Translations under genes and position numbers: made by a program | Assembly (NCBI GenBank): GCA_963775875.1 | Contig: CAVZKP010000026.1 | Location: 1-64,000 of the forward strand | Length of the DNA: 64,000 nucleotides | Reading direction: 5' to 3' | Source: AP-15 sp963775875 | GTDB lineage: Bacteria; Pseudomonadota; Alphaproteobacteria; ATCC43930; CGMCC-115725 | Notes under the pieces: model-generated | Databases searched by the model: none | Seen by the model: only the letters and a program-made list of their open reading frames with translations | Told to the model about the DNA's origin: nothing | Part shown: positions 25,124 through 33,743 of the stretch, piece by piece | Layout: each line of letters opens with the position of its first letter | Position numbering within the stretch: the first letter of the stretch is position 1

Positions 25124-25882
25124 CTAGCGGCCCGCCGGAGAAACCGATACCAGCCGGGTTCCGGTAAATTTTCCGCCGCTGTCGAAATCGAAGGCATAGC
25201 GAACCCGGCCGACAATCGCGCAGGCGTGACACAGATCGCGCAACAGATAGCCGACGATAAACTCTCGTCCGTGCTGCGCCACCTCCGGTCCCGAGGCGCC
25301 GCGGTCGCCGGGCCAAAAAGTCACATTGCGAAAGCGTTGGTGGATTTCGCTATAGGCCGCCGCCGAGCGCATCGCCGCGAGGGTCAGATTGCGCCGGTCG
25401 TCGACATCGATCAGCGCCGGGTTACCGTTGACCAGAAGCCAGGCATCGTTCTCGTTCGCCCGGAACGGATAGAACACATGCGCGACCGCAATCGATCCTG
25501 CGCTCTCGTCCAGAGCCTGAAGGTAGGCTTCGTTGCCGAGCCGCCGGGTAAAATCGAGCGCGGCCGGCGAAGCGCCCGCCTTGGCCATGACCGCGGCAAA
25601 GCAGGCGTCGAACCTCGCGCCCGGGCGGCTGTCGCATTGCTGATGAAAGCGCTGGATGAACCCGGCGTCCGGACGCCACACCGCCGCCGCCGTCACCCTG
25701 GCCGCAGCCATGCCGGTGCCAGCCGCGCCCAGGATAACCAATGCGCCGCCTGCCGCCGCGGCGAGCCTGCAAAACCCGCCCCGGCGGCGAGACGCGGCCG
25801 AAAACCTAATTGGGCGTCCAGGCCAGGGCGCGGATTTCGGTGAACTCGCGACCCAGCTTGCCCCACGAATTGCCGGCGTCAT
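25124..25882 (-). CDS. Hypothetical exported protein
   Basis: The mature part is about 190 residues with four Cys (QQCDSRP, DACFAAVM, LCHACAIV), FYPFRANENDAWLLVNG and RNVTFWPGDRG. A hydrophobic stretch LAAAAGGALVILGAAGTGMAA preceded by RRRGGFCR looks like a signal peptide or anchor, so it is probably periplasmic and disulfide-bonded. The start is unresolved: the frame opens at 25882 inside the previous gene, and a rare ATT at 25810 overlapping the upstream TAG would give MRFSAASRRRGGFCR. No family recognised. Confidence 0.6.
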   Translation of the reverse strand: MTPAIRGASWVASSPKSAPWPGRPIRFSAASRRRGGFCRLAAAAGGALVILGAAGTGMAAARVTAAAVWRPDAGFIQRFHQQCDSRPGARFDACFAAVMAKAGASPAALDFTRRLGNEAYLQALDESAGSIAVAHVFYPFRANENDAWLLVNGNPALIDVDDRRNLTLAAMRSAAAYSEIHQRFRNVTFWPGDRGASGPEVAQHGREFIVGYLLRDLCHACAIVGRVRYAFDFDSGGKFTGTRLVSVSPAGR

Positions 25883-26780
25883 GGCTGGCGTAGAGCTCGC
25901 CGTAATGGCTGCAGGCGAGGATCAGGCCGGAATCCGCCGGGTTGGTGGCGAACGCCCAGATCGGCGAATTCGGCTCGACCGGCAATTCCGCGCGTTGCCA
26001 GCTCTGCCCGCCATCCGTGGAGCGCTGGATCGCACCGGTGCTGCCGACCGCCGCGTCGCCGGTGGCGACAAAGATGGTGTTCGGGTCGTCGGCCTTCAGC
26101 GCCAGGCCGCGGCAATAGGGCAGGCCGAACTGCTTGCCGACGCCGAGCCCCTGCCAGCTCTCGCCCTTGTCGGTGCTGGCAAAGATCTCGCGCGGCGTGC
26201 TGGTCAGCACCGTCTTGGCGTTGCCGGCGCCGCGGACCGCGACGTCGTGGATGTCGGGATCGTTCAAGCCACCGGCGATCCGGGTCCAGCTCTCGCCGCC
26301 ATCGAGGCTGCGCCGCACCCCGTCGACCTCGACCCCGGCCCAGACGATGCGGTGGTCCGAGGGATCGACGGTCAGCGCCGTCACCCGCGGCACCCCGACA
26401 TTCGGGCACTCCTCGACAATCTCGGCGCGCAGCTTGTCCCAGTGCCGCCCGCCATCGGTCGAGCGGAACAGCGCCGCCGGCCGGGTCCCGGCAAAGATCG
26501 TATCCGGGTCGGCGGGATCGAACGCGATCTTCCACACATCCATCGCGTTCATCGGCGAGTCCAGCCGCTCGAAACTCTGCCCGCCGTCGCCGCTCTTGTA
26601 GATGCCGTCATCGGCGCCGGCGAAGACGGTGTGCGGCTCATCCGGACGCACGGCAAGACCGAATACCCGGCTTTCGCCCCACAACCCGCTGCGGACCCGC
26701 CGCCAGCTTTCGCCGCCATCCGGGCTGGTCCAGGCGCCGCTGCCGACGGTGCCGACGCAGATCGTGAACTTGCCGGTCAT
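25806..26780 (-). CDS. BNR/Ycf48-type beta-propeller protein
   Basis: 324 residues made of repeated Asp-box-like modules: TSPDGGESWRRV, KSGDGGQSFERL, RSTDGGRHWDKL, RSLDGGESWTRI, ASTDKGESWQGL, RSTDGGQSWQRA, ASHDAGNSWGKL. These S-x-D-x-G-x-x-W boxes are hallmarks of sialidase/BNR and photosystem-assembly Ycf48-like propellers. No signal peptide is evident, so it is probably cytoplasmic despite the usual extracytoplasmic use of such folds. The ATG overlaps the stop of the upstream VOC gene (ATGA), so the two are coupled. Its function is unknown and no sialidase catalytic set is visible. Confidence 0.85.
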   Translation of the reverse strand: MTGKFTICVGTVGSGAWTSPDGGESWRRVRSGLWGESRVFGLAVRPDEPHTVFAGADDGIYKSGDGGQSFERLDSPMNAMDVWKIAFDPADPDTIFAGTRPAALFRSTDGGRHWDKLRAEIVEECPNVGVPRVTALTVDPSDHRIVWAGVEVDGVRRSLDGGESWTRIAGGLNDPDIHDVAVRGAGNAKTVLTSTPREIFASTDKGESWQGLGVGKQFGLPYCRGLALKADDPNTIFVATGDAAVGSTGAIQRSTDGGQSWQRAELPVEPNSPIWAFATNPADSGLILACSHYGELYASHDAGNSWGKLGREFTEIRALAWTPN

Positions 26781-27187
26781 GTTCCGTTGTCCCAGCCGGT
26801 ATGCGAGATGTCGACGACGACGCCATCGGGCCCGGCCCATTTCATCTCGAAATTGCGGTGGCCGGCGCCGGCCATTTCCACATCGAGCCCGTCCTTGGCG
26901 GTCAGCTCCCGACCTTCGGCCTGCTCGAGTTTTTCCACCGCCTCGTCGAGATCCTCGACCTCGAAGCCGAAATGATGGATGCCGCTGAAATTGGCGCCGT
27001 GCGCGCCGACATCGGCGTCCTTCTCGGTCTTGAAATTGAGGATCGCAAGGTTGATGTAGCCATCGGTCAGAAACACCGCGCCACGCGGGTTGCGGCGGAT
27101 CTCGCGCATCCCGAACGCCGCCTTGTAAAAGTCCGCGGTCTTTGCCGGGTCTTGGGTCGTCAGTGCGATGTGCTTGATTCTAGGCAT
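26777..27187 (-). CDS. VOC (glyoxalase) family protein
   Basis: 136 residues beginning MPRIKHIALTTQDPAKTADFYKAAFGM, with SGIHHFGFEVEDLDEA in the second module and FEMKWAGPDGVVVDISHTGW near the end, where the terminal acidic ligand region is kept. AGGAGGAAGTC precedes the ATG. Likely a lyase/dioxygenase-fold enzyme of unknown substrate, or a methylmalonyl-CoA epimerase relative. Coupled by ATGA overlap to the beta-propeller gene downstream. Confidence 0.9.
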   Translation of the reverse strand: MPRIKHIALTTQDPAKTADFYKAAFGMREIRRNPRGAVFLTDGYINLAILNFKTEKDADVGAHGANFSGIHHFGFEVEDLDEAVEKLEQAEGRELTAKDGLDVEMAGAGHRNFEMKWAGPDGVVVDISHTGWDNGT

Positions 27188-27308
27188 GACTTCCTCCTGG
27201 ATGCTGAGCGGACCTGTCTCCTTCGGCTAATGTCGATAGGGTAGTACAAGCCAGCCGGCCGTGCAATTGGCGGAAATTCGCCCCGGCCTACCGGTTCAGG
27301 AGGATTGC

Positions 27309-28232
27309 ATGCGCATCGCGGTCATCGGCGCCGGCGGCATCGGCGGGATCTATGGCGCTGCTCTGGCCCAGGCTGGAGCGGATGTCACCTTCGTCGCCCG
27401 CGGCGAGCATCTGGCGGCGATGCGTGAAGCGGGGCTGCGCGTCGAAGGCGATCGCGGCGCAACCCATATCCGGCCGGCCCAGGCCACCGACGACATCTTC
27501 GGCATTGGCCCTGTCGATTTCGTGCTGTTCTGCGTCAAGCTGTGGGACGTCGAAAGCGCCGGCCGGCAGCTTCGCCCGCTGCTCGGGCCGCACACCGCGG
27601 TGATCCCGCTGCAGAACGGCATCGACGCGGCAGAGCGGCTCGTGCCGATCCTCGGGCAGGACGCGGTGATGGGCGGCACCGCCTTTGTCACCGGTTCGAT
27701 CGTGGCGCCGGGCGTGGTCCGCCAGACCGGCACTTATCAGCGGATGACCTTTGGCGAGCTCGACGGCACGATCAGCGCGCGCGGCGAGCGCCTGCGCGAT
27801 TTCTGTGCGGCATCCGGCTTCGAGGGCGTGCTGAGCGCCGATATCATGGTGCCGATCTGGGATAAGTTCTTGCTGCTGGTGCCGCTCAGCGGCCTCAACG
27901 CGCTGACCCGGTTGCCGCTCGGCAAATGGCGCGAGGAGCCCGATCTTTGCGCGCTCTACGAGGCGTCATTGCGCGAGACTGTCGCGGTCGGCCTCGCCCA
28001 GGGCGTCCGCCTTCCGCCCGGCAGCGTGGAAAAGTCGCTGGCCGCGATGCGCTCGATGCCGGCCTACCACATGACCTCGATGGGCAATGATCTGCTCCGC
28101 GGCAGCCAGATCGAGCTGCCCTGGTTCGCCGGCAAAGTGGTCGAGCTCGGCCGCCATCATGCCATCCCGACCCCGGTCAACGGTTTTATCTATGCGGCGC
28201 TCAAACCCTATGTGAACGGCGCGCCTGGCTAG
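27309..28232 (+). CDS. panE: 2-dehydropantoate 2-reductase family (ketopantoate reductase)
   Basis: 307 residues with the NADP-binding RIAVIGAGGIGGIYGAAL at the N-terminus, FVLFCVKLWD containing the catalytic-type Lys, PLQNGIDA, and a helical C-terminal domain including PAYHMTSMGNDLLRG. Ketopantoate reductases make D-pantoate for coenzyme A; related family members act on other 2-keto acids, so the exact substrate is not certain. CAGGAGGATTGC precedes the ATG. The panC gene lies separately at 40.7 kb. Confidence 0.85.
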   Translation: MRIAVIGAGGIGGIYGAALAQAGADVTFVARGEHLAAMREAGLRVEGDRGATHIRPAQATDDIFGIGPVDFVLFCVKLWDVESAGRQLRPLLGPHTAVIPLQNGIDAAERLVPILGQDAVMGGTAFVTGSIVAPGVVRQTGTYQRMTFGELDGTISARGERLRDFCAASGFEGVLSADIMVPIWDKFLLLVPLSGLNALTRLPLGKWREEPDLCALYEASLRETVAVGLAQGVRLPPGSVEKSLAAMRSMPAYHMTSMGNDLLRGSQIELPWFAGKVVELGRHHAIPTPVNGFIYAALKPYVNGAPG

Positions 28233-28244
28233 CGGTGCGGTCGG

Positions 28245-29219
28245 TCAGAAATAACGCGCGAGATTGGCGCGGATGCGGCTGAGGATCGGCAGCGCCGGGT
28301 CGGGCAGGTCGAAATGCCGCCCGGTGATGGTTTCGAACACGCCGACATAAAGGCGCGCGGCTTCAAGTACGACCTCGCGCGGGATTTCGGGGATCGGGTC
28401 GCGATAGGGGTCGCAGCGCGCCGTCACCCAGCGCCGCACGAAATCCTTGTCCAAACTCTCCGGCGGCTCGCCGGCGGCAAAGCGGCGCGCATAGCTTTCC
28501 GCGAGCCAATATCGGCTGCTGTCCGGGGTGTGGATCTCGTCCGCCAATACGATATCCCCGGCGGAGTCGAAGCCGAATTCGTATTTGGTGTCGACCAGGA
28601 TCAGCCCATGCTCGCGAGCGATCTCGCGCCCGCGGGCGAACAACGCCAGCGCCAGCCCAGAGACCGTCCGCCACTGCTCCGAACTCAGCAGCCGGCCGGC
28701 GATAATCTGATGCGCGGTCAGCGGCTCGTCATGGCCGCCGTCGAACGCCTTTGTCGTCGGCGTGATGATCGTCGACGGCAGCTTTTGGTTCTCCCGCAGG
28801 CCATCGGGAAAGCGGATGCCGTAAATTTCCCGCTGTCCGGTCTGGTACATCGGCCAGATCGAGGTCGCCGTCGTCCCGGTCAGGTAGTCGCGCACGACGA
28901 TCTCGACCGGCATGATCGCCAGCCGGCGGCCTACCAGGACATTGGGATCCGGGTATTCGATGACATGGTTCGGGCAGATGTCGGCCGTCGCATCGAACCA
29001 GAACCGGGCGATCTGGGTCAGCACCTGGCCCTTGAGCGGGATTGCGGTGACGATCCGGTCGAAAGCGCTCAGCCGGTCGGTGGCGACAATAATCCGCCGG
29101 CCATCCGCGAGATCGTAGTTGTCGCGGACCTTGCCAGCGTAATGGTTGGGCAGTTCGGCGATCGTCGCGTCGGCCAGAACCTGGTCGAGATACGCCTCGA
29201 GCGCCCTCGGCTCGACCAT
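28245..29219 (-). CDS. purC: Phosphoribosylaminoimidazole-succinocarboxamide (SAICAR) synthase
   Basis: 324 residues of the longer PurC form. ATP-grasp-like N-terminal lobe with HYAGKVRDNYDLADGRRII and ATDRLSAFDRI; then PVEIVVRDYLTGTTA, TTKAFDGGHDEPLT, LILVDTKYEFGFD and DEIHTPDSSRYW, which are family signatures. Catalyses step eight of purine synthesis: CAIR plus aspartate plus ATP to SAICAR. Start ATG at 29219. Transcribed apart from other pur genes. Confidence 0.95.
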   Translation of the reverse strand: MVEPRALEAYLDQVLADATIAELPNHYAGKVRDNYDLADGRRIIVATDRLSAFDRIVTAIPLKGQVLTQIARFWFDATADICPNHVIEYPDPNVLVGRRLAIMPVEIVVRDYLTGTTATSIWPMYQTGQREIYGIRFPDGLRENQKLPSTIITPTTKAFDGGHDEPLTAHQIIAGRLLSSEQWRTVSGLALALFARGREIAREHGLILVDTKYEFGFDSAGDIVLADEIHTPDSSRYWLAESYARRFAAGEPPESLDKDFVRRWVTARCDPYRDPIPEIPREVVLEAARLYVGVFETITGRHFDLPDPALPILSRIRANLARYF

Positions 29220-29259
29220 CTCCTGACCGCTCGTCGATCAGGCCCGCGGCCGCGACCGC

Positions 29260-29795
29260 CTAACGGTGGCCGCCGCCGTGAAAACCGCCGCCTCCGTGGA
29301 AACCGCCTCCATGGAAACCGCCTCCGTGGAAGCCGCCCCCGTGGAAGCCGCCATGACCCCAACCGCCATGACCCCAACCGCCTGGCCCCAGCCACCCCAG
29401 CCCCAACCCCAGCCGATGCCGAACGCGGCCGGCCAATAGCCGGGATACCCGTAAAACGGGAATCCATAATACGGATAGTAATAGGAATAATACGGATAAT
29501 ATGAGTAATATGGGTAACTGTAAGGATAGTAAGGTTGCGCCGCCGGCTGCTGATAGGAATAGTTCGGGTAAGCTGAGCCGGCCGCCGGCTGCTGATACGA
29601 ATAATTCGGATAGGCCGAGGTGGTCGGCTGCTGCTGATAGGTGTAGCTCGGCGCCGTCGGCTGCGCATAGGAATAGCCGCTGGCCGCCTGCGCCGCCGCC
29701 GGGCGCGCCGGCATCGCCACCGCCGCCGCTGCGATCAGCGCCGTCCCGGCAATCAGCGCTCGACTAATCCGGTTGCACTTCGGGCTCGCAAACAT
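29260..29795 (-). CDS. Exported Tyr/Pro/Gln-rich protein with a Gly/His-rich tail restored by one frameshift
   Basis: Starts at ATG 29795 with GGAGG upstream. A signal peptide (ALIAGTALIAAAAVAMPARPAAAQA) is followed by repeats of SAYPNYSYQQPAAG and a run of YPYYSYYPYYSYY. As written the frame then gives VGVMAVGVMAASTGAAST and ends at 29238. Adding one base near 29382 instead yields GWGHGGWGHGGFHGGG repeated as FHGGG units and ending GGGHR at TAG 29260-29262. That low-complexity His/Gly tail continues the GWGWGGWG pattern and is surely the native product. Cell-envelope location likely; the His-rich tail could bind metal ions (inference). Confidence 0.65.
29275..29353. repeat. 15-bp tandem repeat encoding FHGGG
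   Basis: About five units of a 15-bp sequence (plus-strand core ccgcctccgtggaa) in the 3' end of the Tyr-rich protein gene. On the coding strand each gives Phe-His-Gly-Gly-Gly. Related 15-bp units (accccaaccgccatg, Gly-Trp-Gly-His-Gly) follow at 29356-29385. Confidence 0.8.
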
Positions 29796-29940
29796 CGCTT
29801 CCTCCACACGGAACCGACCGGGTCTTCGACGATAACGCCCTATATGGATAGGGCATTCCGATTGTCATCGTCCCGGCGCGGGCGATTCCGATCAAACTCA
29901 TACGACTGCCACGGCCTTGCCCGCAGAGACGGAAGGGATC

Positions 29941-30357
29941 ATGGGATCAGCGATGTCCGGCGATGCGCCGCCGCCCCGGCCGCTCGAACTGCCGCCGACC
30001 GCCCCCCTCGTGCGGGTGATGGCGATGCCGGCCGACGCCAACCCCAACGGCGACATTTTCGGCGGCTGGCTGCTGGCGCAGATGGATCTCGCCGGCGGCA
30101 GTCTGGCGGTGCAGCGGGCGCGCGGGCGCTGCGCCACGGTGGCGGTCGATGGCATGGTGTTTCACCAGCCGGTGTTTGTCGGCGACGAGGTCAGCTGCTA
30201 CGGCGAACTGGTCAAGACCGGGCGCAGCTCGATGACGATCCGCATCGAGGCCTGGCGCCGCAATCTCGCTACCGGCGAGGTGCGCCAGGTCACCCAGGCG
30301 ATGTTCACCTATGTCGCGCTGGGCGAAGACCGGCGGCCGCGCCCGCTGCCCACCTGA
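29941..30357 (+). CDS. Acyl-CoA thioesterase (hotdog fold, YciA-like)
   Basis: 138 residues from ATG 29941 with GGAAGGG upstream. The hotdog signature ANPNGDIFGGWLLAQMDLAGG carries the catalytic-type Asp, followed by VDGMVFHQPVFVGDEVSCYGE. Hydrolyses acyl-CoA esters in the cytoplasm, as in E. coli YciA. A GTG/ATG ambiguity exists in the first 12 codons. Convergent with the SRAP gene, ten bases apart. Confidence 0.9.
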   Translation: MGSAMSGDAPPPRPLELPPTAPLVRVMAMPADANPNGDIFGGWLLAQMDLAGGSLAVQRARGRCATVAVDGMVFHQPVFVGDEVSCYGELVKTGRSSMTIRIEAWRRNLATGEVRQVTQAMFTYVALGEDRRPRPLPT

Positions 30358-30366
30358 CCGCCAAAT

Positions 30367-31056
30367 TCACCCCGCGAGCGCCACCGGTTCCACCAGACCG
30401 GCATCCTTGTTCTTGACGTTTCCCACCCGCTTGTCGACCGGCCAGACGACCATCCGGTCTGCCGGGTAGGGCGCCAGCAGCGCCTTCAGCCTCTCGCTGT
30501 CGGCTGCGACCTCGCCGAGCCATATCGGCCAGGCATCGGGATCGAGGATCACCGGCATGCGCTCGTGCAGCGGGGCGAGCAGGGGGTTCGCCGCGGTGGT
30601 GACGATGGTAAAGCTGCGCACCGTTTCGCCGGCCGGCGAGCGCCACATGTCCCACAAGCCGGCCATCGCCATCAGCCGCCGGTCGGCGAGCGCGATCGCA
30701 TAGGGTTGCCGTTCCTTGCCGAGCTTCTTCCACTCGTAAAAGCTGTCGAACGGGACCAGGCAGCGTCGCCGCTGGAACGGCTCGCGAAAGGCCGGCCTGC
30801 TGTCGATCCCCTCGGCCTTGGCGTTGATCGTCGAATAGCCGATTTTGACGTCCTTGGCCCAGTACGGCACCAGCCCCCAGCGCATCACGTCGAGGCTGCG
30901 CTCCTTGGCTTTGGCGTCATAGCGCACGACCGGCAGGTCCTCGGTCGGCGCGGCATTCCAGTTGGCCGGGATATTTGGCGTCGGCCGCTGCGGCGGGATC
31001 GAGAACGCCAGCTTGATTTCGCTGACATCGGAGGAAAGACGGGCGCGACCGCACAT
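30367..31056 (-). CDS. SRAP-domain DNA-protein crosslink protein (YedK/HMCES family)
   Basis: 229 residues starting MCGRARLSSD; removal of Met exposes the catalytic Cys2 that forms a thiazolidine with abasic sites in ssDNA. Further SRAP motifs: NAAPTEDLPVV, RWGLVPYWAKD, NAKAEGIDSRPAFR, RCLVPFDSFYEWKK, and the active-site HERMPVIL. It shields abasic sites during replication repair. Single gene; the divergent neighbour is the GMC oxidoreductase. Confidence 0.95.
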   Translation of the reverse strand: MCGRARLSSDVSEIKLAFSIPPQRPTPNIPANWNAAPTEDLPVVRYDAKAKERSLDVMRWGLVPYWAKDVKIGYSTINAKAEGIDSRPAFREPFQRRRCLVPFDSFYEWKKLGKERQPYAIALADRRLMAMAGLWDMWRSPAGETVRSFTIVTTAANPLLAPLHERMPVILDPDAWPIWLGEVAADSERLKALLAPYPADRMVVWPVDKRVGNVKNKDAGLVEPVALAG

Positions 31057-31162
31057 GAGGCTAACATGGCGCGCGCCGCCAATGCCGGCAATGCGGTATC
31101 GTTCTTCACCCTGCCGGCGGCTTTCGCTATCGTTCGATCAAGTCGAATGCGGGGAAACAAAG

Positions 31163-32782
31163 ATGACGACAGCCGAGGAAACCTACGACTTCATCGTGAC
31201 CGGCGCCGGGTCGGCGGGCTGCGCCGTGGCCGGGCGGCTCAGCGAATCCGGGCGCTACCGGGTGTTGCTGCTGGAGGCTGGCGGGCGCGACAGCAATCCG
31301 TGGATCCACATCCCGCTCGGCTACACCAAGACCTTTACCAATCCGCGGGTAAACTGGATGTTCGAGAGCGAGCCCGAAAAGGAGTTGAACAACCGTACCC
31401 TCTACCAGCCGCGCGGCAAGGTCCTGGGCGGCACCAGCTCGATCAACGGCATGGTTTATATGCGCGGCACCTCGACCGATTACGATGGCTGGCGCCAGCG
31501 CGGCTGCGAGGGCTGGGACTGGGATTCGGTGCTGCCATTCTTCAAGAAGGCCGAGGACCAGGAGCGCGGCCCCGACGATTTCCATGGCGCCGGCGGACCG
31601 CTGCATGTGTCGAACCCCGTGCGCTCGCCGCTCGGCGACGCGATGGTCGCGGCCTCGATCGAGGCCGGCATCCCGGCCAACAACGATTTCAACGGCGCCC
31701 GGCAGGAAGGGGTCGGCTACTACCAGACCACGACCTCCAACCGGCGGCGCTGGAGTTCGGCGCGGGCCTATCTGGGTCCGGCGCGCAACCGGCAGAACCT
31801 GACTGTGGCCACCGAGGCGCACGCCACCCGCATCCTGTTCGAGGGCGCCCGCGCGGTCGGGATCGAATATCACACCCCGGCCGGGCATAAGACCGCTCGG
31901 GTGCGGGGCGAAATCATCGTCTCCGGCGGCGTCTACGGCTCGCCGCAATTGTTGCAGCTCTCCGGGCTCGGCCCGGCCGATCTCTTGGGCGAGTTCGGGA
32001 TCCCGGTGGTGCGCGAGATCGTCGGGGTCGGCGCCAATCTGCACGATCATTTCAACACCTACCTGGTATGGCGGTGCGCCCAGAAGATCACCGTCAACGA
32101 CATGGCGATGAGCCCGGCGCGCAAGCTCAAGGCGGCGGCGCAATACGCGGTCAGCCGCTCCGGCCATCTCTCGAATGCCGGGATTTATGCCGGCGCCCTG
32201 GTCCGCACCGACCCGCGCCTCGAGCAACCCGATCTGCAGATCAACATGTCCGGTTGGAGCGCCCTCGAGCGGCTGCGCACCGGGATCAAGCCGCACCCGT
32301 TTTCCGCCTTCACCTTCAGCCCGGTGCATCTGCGCCCCGACGGCCGCGGCACGGTGCGGATCAAAAGCCCCGACCCGCTGGCGCCGCCGGCGATCCAGTT
32401 CAATTTTCTGGCGAGCGACGCTGATTTTCAGGCGCTGATCTACGGCATGCGCTTGAGCCGCAAGATCGCCGCCCAGCCGGCCTTGAAACCGTTCGTGGTC
32501 GAGGAGGTATTGCCCGGCCCGGCGGTCGAGAGCGAAGCCGATATGATCGAGGAGATCCGGGTGCGCGGCGTCTCCAACCTGCACCCGGTAGGCACCTGCC
32601 GCATGGGCCGCGAAACCAGCGCGGTGGTCGATCCGCGCCTCCGGGTGCACGGGATCGAGCGGCTGCGGGTCGCCGACGCCTCGATCATGCCGCAGGTGCC
32701 TGGCGGCAACACCAACGCACCCTCGATCATGATCGGCGAAAAATGCGCTGCTATGATCCTCGAAGACGCGCTGGCGGCTTAG
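31163..32782 (+). CDS. GMC family oxidoreductase (choline/alcohol dehydrogenase type)
   Basis: 539 residues. FAD-binding YDFIVTGAGSAGCAVAGRLS at the N-terminus, GMC signature 1 RGKVLGGTSSINGMVYMRG, signature 2 SGGVYGSPQLLQLSGLGP, and the catalytic region HPVGTCRMG with PGGNTNAPSIMIGEKCA. FAD-dependent oxidation of an alcohol such as choline or a long-chain or polyethylene-glycol-type alcohol; the substrate is not predictable. ATG with GGGGA upstream. It heads a same-strand run with an SDR and an MFS transporter, suggesting an alcohol catabolic unit. Confidence 0.95.
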   Translation: MTTAEETYDFIVTGAGSAGCAVAGRLSESGRYRVLLLEAGGRDSNPWIHIPLGYTKTFTNPRVNWMFESEPEKELNNRTLYQPRGKVLGGTSSINGMVYMRGTSTDYDGWRQRGCEGWDWDSVLPFFKKAEDQERGPDDFHGAGGPLHVSNPVRSPLGDAMVAASIEAGIPANNDFNGARQEGVGYYQTTTSNRRRWSSARAYLGPARNRQNLTVATEAHATRILFEGARAVGIEYHTPAGHKTARVRGEIIVSGGVYGSPQLLQLSGLGPADLLGEFGIPVVREIVGVGANLHDHFNTYLVWRCAQKITVNDMAMSPARKLKAAAQYAVSRSGHLSNAGIYAGALVRTDPRLEQPDLQINMSGWSALERLRTGIKPHPFSAFTFSPVHLRPDGRGTVRIKSPDPLAPPAIQFNFLASDADFQALIYGMRLSRKIAAQPALKPFVVEEVLPGPAVESEADMIEEIRVRGVSNLHPVGTCRMGRETSAVVDPRLRVHGIERLRVADASIMPQVPGGNTNAPSIMIGEKCAAMILEDALAA

Positions 32783-32858
32783 CCGATCGAGCCCGCGGAA
32801 ACGCCCGCCACGACATGTCGGCGGTTCGGTGCTTCGAGGCGAGATGGGAGGAAGGGCG

Positions 32859-33656
32859 ATGGCGGTATTGCAGGACAAAATCGTGCTGGTTACCGGCGCG
32901 GGGGCCGGGATCGGGCGGGCGACGGCGCTGGCGATGGCCGAGGCCGGCGCCACGCTCGCGGCGGCGGATATCGACCTCGCCGCGGCGCAGCGCACGGCAG
33001 ATCAGGCCGCCACCAACACGCGGCGGGCGATCGCGATCGAGGCCGATTGCGGTGATGTCGCCAGCATCGATCGGATGATCGCGCGCACCGTCGCCGAATT
33101 CGGCCGGCTCGACGTGATCGTCAACAATGCCGGGGTGACCCGCTACGCCCCGATCATGGACCTGACCGAGGCGGATTGGGATCGCATCCACCGGGTCAAC
33201 GCCAAGGGCGTGTTCTTCTGCCTGCAACGCGCGGCGAAGGAGATGATCGCGCAATATCAACGTGATGGCGGAGGCGGGCGGATTATCAACATCGCCTCGA
33301 TCTCCGGGCGCGGCTATGCCGGCGCTTCGAACGCCGCCTACGCCGCGAGCAAGGGGGCGGTCATCGCCCTGACCAAGACCGCCGCGCAACAGCTCGGCGG
33401 CCATGATATCAACGTCAACGCGATCTGCCCGGGGGTGACGCGCACCGAGCTAGGCGCCCGCAACGCCGCCGCCCGCGCCGCCGAGCGGGGCATGACCGTC
33501 GCCGAGTTGCAGGCCGAACAGGATGCGCGCATCCCGATCGGCCGCGCCAACCGCCCGGAGGACATCGCGGCGATGGCGGTGTTCCTCGCTTCGCCCGGCG
33601 CCCGCAACATCACCGGCCAGGCCTACAACGTCGATGGCGGCCTGGTGCCGAGCTGA
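32859..33656 (+). CDS. Short-chain dehydrogenase/reductase
   Basis: 265 residues, classical SDR. Cofactor motif VTGAGAGIGRATALA, structural NNAG, catalytic Ser in NIASISG and YAASKGAVIALTK (YxxxK), then the GQAYNVDGG C-terminus. An acidic residue after beta-2 (AAADIDLA) suggests NAD(H). GGAGGAAGGGCG precedes ATG 32859. Downstream of a GMC oxidoreductase, it may act on the same alcohol/aldehyde/keto pathway. Confidence 0.94.
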   Translation: MAVLQDKIVLVTGAGAGIGRATALAMAEAGATLAAADIDLAAAQRTADQAATNTRRAIAIEADCGDVASIDRMIARTVAEFGRLDVIVNNAGVTRYAPIMDLTEADWDRIHRVNAKGVFFCLQRAAKEMIAQYQRDGGGGRIINIASISGRGYAGASNAAYAASKGAVIALTKTAAQQLGGHDINVNAICPGVTRTELGARNAAARAAERGMTVAELQAEQDARIPIGRANRPEDIAAMAVFLASPGARNITGQAYNVDGGLVPS

Positions 33657-33743
33657 CGGCTCGGGCGCGAACGACGATCCAGGTGTCAACTCCTTCCGGT
33701 CGTCGCGGCGAAAGCCAGGGGCTTCGCGCCGGCAGACGGGACA

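Noticed and set aside
31127..32995. A 622-codon open frame antisense to the GMC oxidoreductase
   Set aside because: The plus-strand protein carries every GMC motif; the antisense frame crosses gene boundaries and has none.
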